This document shows positions 58,195-64,000 of a stretch of DNA of 64,000 bases, piece after piece. Each line of letters opens with the position of its first letter. The stretch's first letter is position 1. Below the pieces are notes generated by a model. That model saw nothing but the letters and a program-made list of their open reading frames with translations, did not search any database and had not been told where the DNA came from. Origin of the DNA: Tribonema minus. Lineage: Eukaryota; Sar; Xanthophyceae; Tribonematales; Tribonemataceae. The position numbers and the translations under genes were made by a program. The stretch lies in assembly GCA_017506865.1 (NCBI GenBank), contig JAFCMP010000513.1, forward strand, positions 248,001 to 312,000. The letters run 5' to 3'.

Positions 58195-58490
58195 ACAGCG
58201 CCAGCCGCCAAGGAGTGGGATCGGGTCACGCAGTGGGTGCTTGAGCACTCAATGGGCCTGCAGCCACCAGGCCAGACCTGGCGCCAGTTTGAGCAAAGTG
58301 GGGCCCACTTCCATCTGGCAGCGCACGGCCCAGCCTTACAGCAAGCGCGACTCCCAACACGGCATGGCGGCCTTGGCATTACCAGCGCCTGCGACATCGC
58401 TGATGCTGCGTATGTGGCGGGCACGTTGCAAGCGCTGCACCAGCACTCTCTGGATCGGCGGGGGTGCTGCAGCAGGCGGCTCCTCAAGCG
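58195..58490 (+). pseudogene. LINE RT thumb/connection segment, frameshifted
   Basis: In the frame of 58237 the sequence reads AAHGPALQQARLPTRHGGLG then ITSACDIADAAYVAGTLQAL, the conserved 'RLPxRxGGLGLxSA...AAAYxAS' block that follows RT in many LINEs. It is out of frame with the RT core, so an indel lies near 58180. Confidence 0.75.
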
Positions 58491-58499
58491 GCTGCAGAC

Positions 58500-59165
58500 A
58501 ACGCTGCTGAGGATGCGGCAACACAAGCGGCACCGGCAGCAGCGGCAGCAGCACCAGCACCAGCAGCATCAGCAGCGGCAACTGTTACAGCGGCAGCGGC
58601 GGTTGCCAGTGGAGGCGCGACCGCTCCGGCAGCGGCAACTGCATCAGCGGCTGGCCGCGCTTATGGCGCAGCCATTCCGGCAACACACGACGCAGCTGCC
58701 GCTGGATCAGGGGCCGCGGCGGCAGCACAGGCGGCACCAGCGGCAGCAGCAGCAGCGGCGGCGCACGGCGCAACTACTCCGGCGGCAGCAGCAGCGGTGG
58801 CAGCAGCAGCTGCTCCAGCATCAGAGGCTGCTGCAGCAGCGGCAGCACATGTTGCACCTCAAGTTGCCTCGGCGGCATCACTAACTGCAGCATCAACAGC
58901 AGCGGCTGCGGGCATAGGCAACACAGCTGCTACAGGCCCTACTAGCCTAAGGGCTGCTGCAGCACCTGCAACAGGAGCAGCGTCGGCAGGCGGCGCCGCA
59001 ACCGTGCCGGCTGCCACAGCGGCAGTGGCGGTGGCAGCGGCCAATGCGGCAGGTGCTGCACCAACACCTGCGGCAGCAGCAACACCACTGGCAGCAGCAG
59101 CAACGGCAGGCGGCACAGCTGCAGCACCAGCGCACGCAGCAGCGGCAGCCGTCAATGCAGGCGCT
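58500..59165. repeat. GCN/CAG-rich low-complexity tract inside the LINE
   Basis: About 650 bp of CAG/GCA/GCG triplets: poly-Ala in one frame, Gln/His/Arg-rich in another. Codon-scale slippage is likely here, so the true reading frame cannot be decided by eye. Confidence 0.85.
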
Positions 59166-59639
59166 GCGCGTTCCACACCAGCAATGCTACAAGGCGCAGC
59201 AGCAGCAGAGGTGGCGCGCCTGCCCCTCATGCGGACGATCGCCACTGTGACAGCTGCCACATCTCTACGTGCAGCAACAGGTGACAAGCTGGAACATATA
59301 CTGCCACCAGCGCTAACGCCACTGCAGCAGCAACCACCTACGCAGCAGCCGCCGCTGCGGCCGACAGCAGGTGGTGGCACTGGTGCGGATGCTGCTTGCG
59401 TACTTGACGCCAGTGCAGCACTGCAGTTGCAGTGTAGCCTGAAGCGCCCCAATCAGAGTGCGCTTGCAGACGCCGTCGCTACCGAGCTTCAGATAAGGTG
59501 GAGGCGGACCTGCAACAGCTGCCGCAGGGCACGCAACGCACGCAAGCACTTGCTCGATTCCGGTCGCAGCGCCACATGCACTCGATCGGCATGGCATTCC
59601 TCAACGAGCCCATGTACTCACAACGGCTTCGTTCGATGG

Positions 59640-60480
59640 CCTATCCTGGCACTGCCAGCTGGCCGTCAAACGCGCCATCGGAGTAACGGAGCAGACGGCA
59701 GGCTGCAAGCTGTGCGGGAAGTCGCCGGGCGGCACCCTGCATGCACGGCTGTGTCAAGCGCCACGCGTCAAGGCGCACGACACCATTGTCCACAATAGCG
59801 TCAAGAGGGCCACGCAGCGCCTCCTGCGGCAATACCTCAAAACGGGACTGGTGGACGAGGACTACACGCCGTTCCTGGGGTCCGCCGGGCCGCCGGGGAG
59901 TCGCAGGATGGACATCGTGCTGCCTGCCGACGCCTTCCCGGTGACCGGCTACGACGTCCCGACACGCCACCTACCGCTCATGGTGGACGTTACCTGCTTC
60001 GAGGCACAGGTGGCGTCGCGGGCGGCGAAGACTGCAGCAGACCCCGAGCGATGCTGCCGCGACCAAGAGGCCGCCAAGACTACCCACTATTCTGGTCATT
60101 ATGATCAGAATTGCTACAAACTTGCCACTTTGGCAATAGGGTCATTTGGCAGCATCGGGGAGCAGGGGCGGAAGCTGCTGGAGGCTGTGGCGACGGAGTA
60201 TGCCAGCAGGATGTCAGTGCCCGGAGGAGCGCGCCCGAAAGCTCTCAAGGGCATCGCCCTGGCGCGCTTACGCTCGGCACTGTCGGCAGCGCTCCACATG
60301 GCGTACTCTGGCGCTCCACATGGCGTACTCTGGCCGTGTCATGACACACATGGCAGAATCCAGGGGGGGGGGGCACATGGAGGAGGACGTAGGGGAGGAC
60401 CCCGAGATGCCATTTGGCGGCGGCGGCGTTTGAGTGGTTGTCGTTGCGACACTTTCAGGCTGTCATACGACATGTAGATT
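59640..60480 (+). CDS. LINE C-terminal CCHC knuckle and restriction-like endonuclease, frameshifted at its end
   Basis: From about 59650 the frame gives GCKLCGKSPGGTLHARLC, a C-X2-C-X8-H-X3-C knuckle close to the R2-type CCHC. Then follow SRRMDIVLPADAF and TRHLPLMVDVTCFEAQVAS, fitting the PD-(D/E) strand pattern of restriction-like endonucleases, and AAKTTHYSGHY with LATLAIGSFGSIGEQGRKLL, the conserved 'K..KY...F.PF.i...G.lG.ea..LL' tail. This nuclease nicks the target for target-primed reverse transcription. Upstream coding (RFRSQRHMHSIGMAFLNEPM, 59.56-59.62 kb) is in another frame. A 22-bp tandem duplication at 60289-60332 shifts the last residues relative to the downstream copy. Confidence 0.82.
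60289..60332. repeat. 22-bp tandem duplication disrupting the LINE C terminus
   Basis: GCGCTCCACATGGCGTACTC (first 20 bases of the unit) occurs twice in tandem here but only once at the same place in the second copy (60552-60870). 22 is not a multiple of three, so the terminal ~30 codons are shifted. Confidence 0.85.
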
Positions 60481-60541
60481 CCTTACAGCTAGATGCCAAT
60501 CATCTGGGCTTTTTCGCGCCCTGAGCGAGAATTAATAAAAA

Positions 60542-60551
60542 GTACAAATCG
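60542..60551. repeat. Target duplication GTACAAATCG between tandem LINE 3' ends
   Basis: Follows the first LINE 3' tail and is identical to 60871-60880 after the second tail. Confidence 0.85.
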
Positions 60552-60870
60552 TGCCAGCAGGATGTCAGTGCCCGGAGGAGCGCGCCCTAAAGCTCTCAAG
60601 GGCATCGCCCTGGCGCGCTTACGCTCGGCACTGTCGGCAGCGCTCCACATGGCGTACTCTGGCCGTGTCATGACACACATGGCAGAATCCAGGGGGGGGG
60701 GGCACATGGAGGAGGACGTAGGGGAAGACCCCAAAATGCCATTTGGCGGCGGCGGCGTTTGAGTGGTTGTCGTTGCGACACTTTCAGACTGTCATACGAC
60801 ATGTAGATTCCTTACAGCTAGATGCCAATCATCTGCGCTTTTTCGCGCCCTGAGCGAGAATTAATAAAAA
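60552..60870 (+). mobile_element. Second, 5'-truncated LINE copy inserted at the 3' edge of the first
   Basis: 319 bp matching the LINE 3' end from TGCCAGCAGGATGTC (60201 in the first copy) to GAATTAATAAAAA, without the 22-bp duplication. The ORF ends cleanly at TGA 60760-60762, giving the undisturbed C terminus (...VGEDPKMPFGGGGV) and a 108-bp 3' UTR. It is flanked by GTACAAATCG on both sides. Confidence 0.88.
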
Positions 60871-60880
60871 GTACAAATCG

Positions 60881-61434
60881 AGTAGGGCCATGCACTTGGG
60901 AATATGAAGGGCCACTGCTGCTTTGTGATTGCTGCAGGTGCGCCTCGATGATCCGCATCATTGGCAACCTGACAATTGTCTCAAGTTGCCTGCTTGCCCA
61001 GTCACAATGCAAATCTCGAGCCCCTCCTGCGCATTTAGCTACATAGTCACACCCGCCTGCCTGCTATGTTGTTATACCTACTCAGTGTACAAAGTTGCTC
61101 GTGAAGACTGCACCGCATGCACATTTCGCATAGTGCTAACGACTACCGGCAACTCAATGCCGCCACTGCTGATACATTACTATCTGCACATACACTGCTC
61201 ATGGCATCAACGGAATGCTCGCACTCTGCGGAAAGTACAGCAAAGTCGCGTTTGCTGATGTTTTGTGAACAACAAATGCGTCGTGGTGGGGATTAGGGGG
61301 GCGGGGGGGGGGCGGGCAGGCGAACCTCAACTGCAACCTGACAGCTCAGGGCCACAATTTTTTGCATGAGCGGAAAGTTGAACCAGCTTGCCTCTAGCTC
61401 GCACACCTGCATCACCACCATCCAGTCCAGCAAC
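60881..61434. other. Upstream region of the LPOR gene
   Basis: No gene recognised. Includes a G/C-rich run at about 61296-61316 (GGGGGGGCGGGGGGGGGGCGG type) about 120 bp upstream of the LPOR start; promoter or 5' UTR by position. Confidence 0.4.
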
Positions 61435-63863
61435 ATGGCGAGGTATCTGGCCGCTGCATCCGTGGCGTGGCTGGCGGGCACGGCTTCTGCTTTCACACTG
61501 CTGAGCGCCCCTCAGGCGACCTTCACGTCTCGAGCAACGAAAATCAGCACCAACAGCAACAGCAACTTGCTTGCGCACCGCCTGGCTCCCGTGCATGCTG
61601 CTCGGATAGAGACCTCCATGGCTGTCGCCGCTGGAGTTCGTTTCCCGTTCACAACTGGGTTCGTGCCGAGCGAGATTTTGTGTGTTGTTGATGCAGCTCT
61701 GCGCCAGTTGGGTAGTTGTTCATACTCGTGTGAGATATACGCTGCCATCAAGTAAAGAGGTTGGTGCACAGCGAATTCCGCCAAGCTCTGGGCTTGTCTT
61801 TCCCGTGCATTCGGCGCTGCTCTCTTGCATGGCGAAGTTACTTCGTCCCTAATCACCGACAGCATGTGCATGAAATGACCGAATGTGTGTGCTTCCGCTG
61901 CAATGTGTGTGTTTCCGCTGCTCTCTAACGCTGCAGATCCAGGGTTGCCACCAAGAAGCTCGTTGTGGTCACTGGTGCTTCCTCGGGACTGGGCAAGGCG
62001 TGCGTAAAGGCCCTCGCCAACAAGGTGCGACTTGATCTTAAGCCGATTCTCTGGTCACAACCTTAAAAGTATATTGCTGCTGCAGCATCAAGGACGAGCA
62101 CACATTTTGGCTCTACGACGAACTCGATGAACTTCCTCACGTGGTGTTTTGAGCACCTGGAAGCTGATGCACGTCACAATCATCCGCACTTCCACCCACT
62201 CACATAAGGGGAAAAGCTGTACATGGGATTGCCGCAGAAAATGATCGTATGCCTTGGTTGTTGATGCTTGCTGGCAGTGCATCTGTATTATGTCAACACA
62301 TGCAACGTTTCTACTGTTTCTGGCACTGTTGCCAGTTGTAAACTCTATTCACCACGCCATTGGCATTGGGCTGTTGTGTCCTGCACAGGGGGACTACCTT
62401 GTGGTGTGCGCTGTGCGGGATCCGGAAAAGATGAAGACGGTCGCTGAGTGAGTACAATCCCTACTGTTTGCATGAGTGCAACAGCATCTGAACTTTCACA
62501 ACCACCCAAACTGGGGGCACTTCAGCAGCAACTCGTACAGCGCCCATGTAGGTGATTTGAATTGAATGCAGGAATGCAGTCATTTTTCAACGTGTACGGC
62601 TCTCGAGGTGTTGTTAGCCACTGTATCACTTCTCGGTTATGAGGTGTATGGTGATGGTGGCATTGTTATTGCTAGCATTGTCAGTACGTGACGGTATGAT
62701 TCGCACACGCAAACATTGATCTCAGATGCAGCTTTATTCCTGTGTGTGTGACAACATGCAGGTGACGGTGGCTTGACTGCTGCTTTCTGGAGGCATCTAC
62801 GCCGGTGATGGCATAACCCTTCGCCAGCCTACTGCCGCTGATGCTAAGCATGCGAATGTCATGTGCCTGGTTCCAACAAGACACAAAACTCATGCTTCTG
62901 CTCTGACATGTTACGCCTGTTGCAGTGAGCTGGGCTTGCCTCCGTCCTCCTACAAGATCATGGAGCTGGAGCTGGCGTCGCTGTCCTCTGTGCGCCAGTT
63001 TGCCAAGCAGCTCAAGGCTTTTGCCGCCAACAGGAGCATTGACTCCCTGGTACGTACTTGCAGTTGTTTGATGCATGTACAGCTAGATGGACAGGCGCAA
63101 CAGCCTTTATGATGTTGTGCACAGCTTTCACGTCGCATGGCTCAAGTGCTCTGTTGTACGTTGTGTTGGTGCTTAGCCTGGAAATGTATGTTTATTCGTT
63201 CAACGTGCCATCAGCACTCGTGGACTGTGAGACTGGGCACGGCCCTGACCCAAAGAGAACGCATGTTCCAGCGTACTTGTCCAACGGTATGTACACCATC
63301 AACAATGATTGTTTACAACTTTCAAGCCAGGGCGTGGCACTAATATCAAGAACTGGCGAGATCATTGCTGCGTCTGCCTGCGTGGCACAGGTGTAAAACC
63401 GCTAGAGGGATAGCAAAACCGCAACAGTAATGCGTATGTATGCATCGCGCGCCACGGCTTGACATGTGAAGTTGTGACTGTTAAAAGAGGCGGCATGGTG
63501 CGCTTGCATGACTTACACCGTAGCATTGGTCTACGATTCATTCATACGACATGCCTTCAACGCATTTGTCAGACTGACAGCAATGCATCGTCACAACTAC
63601 ATCATACCTCGTTTGCATGATACTTCAAAGTACTACAATCCTCATTACGATTCGTTTCATATTTATCTCGTGGTGGCGCAGATCTGCAACGCGGCAGTGT
63701 ACCAGCCCGCCAAGCTCGTCCCCAACTGGACCGAGGATGGGTTTGAGATGCAGCTGGGCGTTAACCACATGGGGCACTTCCTGCTTGTGAGCCTGCTCAT
63801 GGACACCATCAAGAAGGCCAAGGACCCCCGCGTGGTCATTGTGGGCTCCATCACCGGCAACAC
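61435..63863 (+). CDS. POR: Light-dependent protochlorophyllide oxidoreductase, 5' part (continues past right edge)
   Basis: Exons: 61435 to ~61679 or 61727, 61937-62024, 62389-62447, 62926-63049, 63682-63863; phases of exons 2-5 agree and the gene runs off the window. The enzyme reduces protochlorophyllide with NADPH in light in the plastid. Visible SDR features: the nucleotide-binding loop [36 protein letters not shown], the strand [33 protein letters not shown] and [12 protein letters not shown]. These are diagnostic of LPOR rather than generic SDRs. The YxxxK active site lies downstream, outside the window. The leader [20 protein letters not shown] looks like a signal peptide cut before Phe, followed by a Ser/Thr/Arg-rich transit-like stretch, as in complex plastids. 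The ATG at 61435 was chosen for this leader; an in-frame ATG exists at 61366. Confidence 0.92.
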
Positions 63864-64000
63864 GTGCGTGACTTTGCCGTGTGTGCATGTCACTGTTGAA
63901 GTTAAAGGAGGGTCGTTGTACGCTGTGGTGTTTGTGAAGAGCCTGTGAGTCCATGCAGGCGGCACCACTCATTCATTCAGCGCATCCGTTTCAAATGACG

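Larger units (their letters stand above)
55034..60551 (+). mobile_element. Non-LTR retrotransposon, zinc-finger/RT/CCHC/RLE layout, inactivated
   Basis: One long element with N-terminal zinc finger(s), Ala/Gly-rich linker, reverse transcriptase, RT thumb, low-complexity Ala-rich spacer, CCHC knuckle and a C-terminal restriction-like endonuclease. That order is typical of the R2/CRE/NeSL/HERO group. The coding sequence changes frame several times (2, 1, 0, 1, 2, 1 by position modulo 3), so this copy is not functional as read. The 3' UTR is ~110 bp, ends GAATTAATAAAAA, and has no long poly(A). The 3' flank is GTACAAATCG (60542-60551). I could not find the matching duplication upstream, so the 5' boundary (given here as the first ORF ATG) is approximate. 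Confidence 0.88.

Noticed and set aside
58237-58884. Gln/His/Arg-rich 215-codon frame after the RT
   Set aside because: Only its first ~85 codons look like RT thumb. The rest is the CAG tract read in one of three possible frames.
1-64000. CRISPR arrays, bacterial operons, rRNA genes
   Set aside because: No spaced direct repeats of CRISPR type and no rRNA signatures. The spliced genes exclude a prokaryotic origin.

Overview
This window is nuclear DNA of a photosynthetic eukaryote, almost certainly an alga. Genes are split into many short exons (about 30-390 nt) with GT-AG introns whose 3' ends are mostly 'tgcag'. Exons are GC-rich and introns and intergenic DNA are not. The protochlorophyllide reductase at the right end opens with a signal-peptide-like leader ending TASA|F, the cleavage motif typical of complex (secondary, red-lineage) plastids. 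That points to a stramenopile, haptophyte or cryptophyte rather than a green alga, but it is an inference from one gene. Because splicing was done by eye, I list exons only where splice sites and codon phase agree.

Layout. About 0.6-33.3 kb (minus): one very large gene with about 40 exons encoding a TPR/helical-repeat protein with a Ser-Pro-rich segment and a C-terminal CHAT (caspase-like) domain whose catalytic His and Cys appear to be replaced. Its introns carry a 1.09-kb hAT-type element (8.8-9.9 kb), a 1.6-kb miniature LTR element (25.0-26.6 kb) and a 5'-truncated LINE copy (29.76-29.96 kb), the last two with clear target-site duplications and the first with an 8-bp one. 35.2-39.3 kb (plus): sulfotransferase. 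41.9-44.9 kb (plus): TPR protein fused to an Aha1 N-terminal domain (Hsp90 co-chaperone type). 47.0-51.4 kb (plus): plant-type LRAT/NC-domain protein. 53.5-54.8 kb (minus): 99-residue CsbD-like stress protein. 55.0-60.9 kb (plus): a frameshifted non-LTR retrotransposon with an N-terminal zinc finger, reverse transcriptase and C-terminal CCHC plus restriction-like endonuclease (R2/CRE/NeSL-type layout), followed by a second truncated copy in tandem. 61.4 kb to the right edge (plus): 5' part of light-dependent protochlorophyllide oxidoreductase.

The genes do not form an operon or an obvious pathway. The most informative signals are the inactive-looking TPR-CHAT protein, the TPR-Aha1 fusion, and the LINE family: three 3' ends can be compared, and the well-preserved copies are all followed by a GTAC-starting target duplication.
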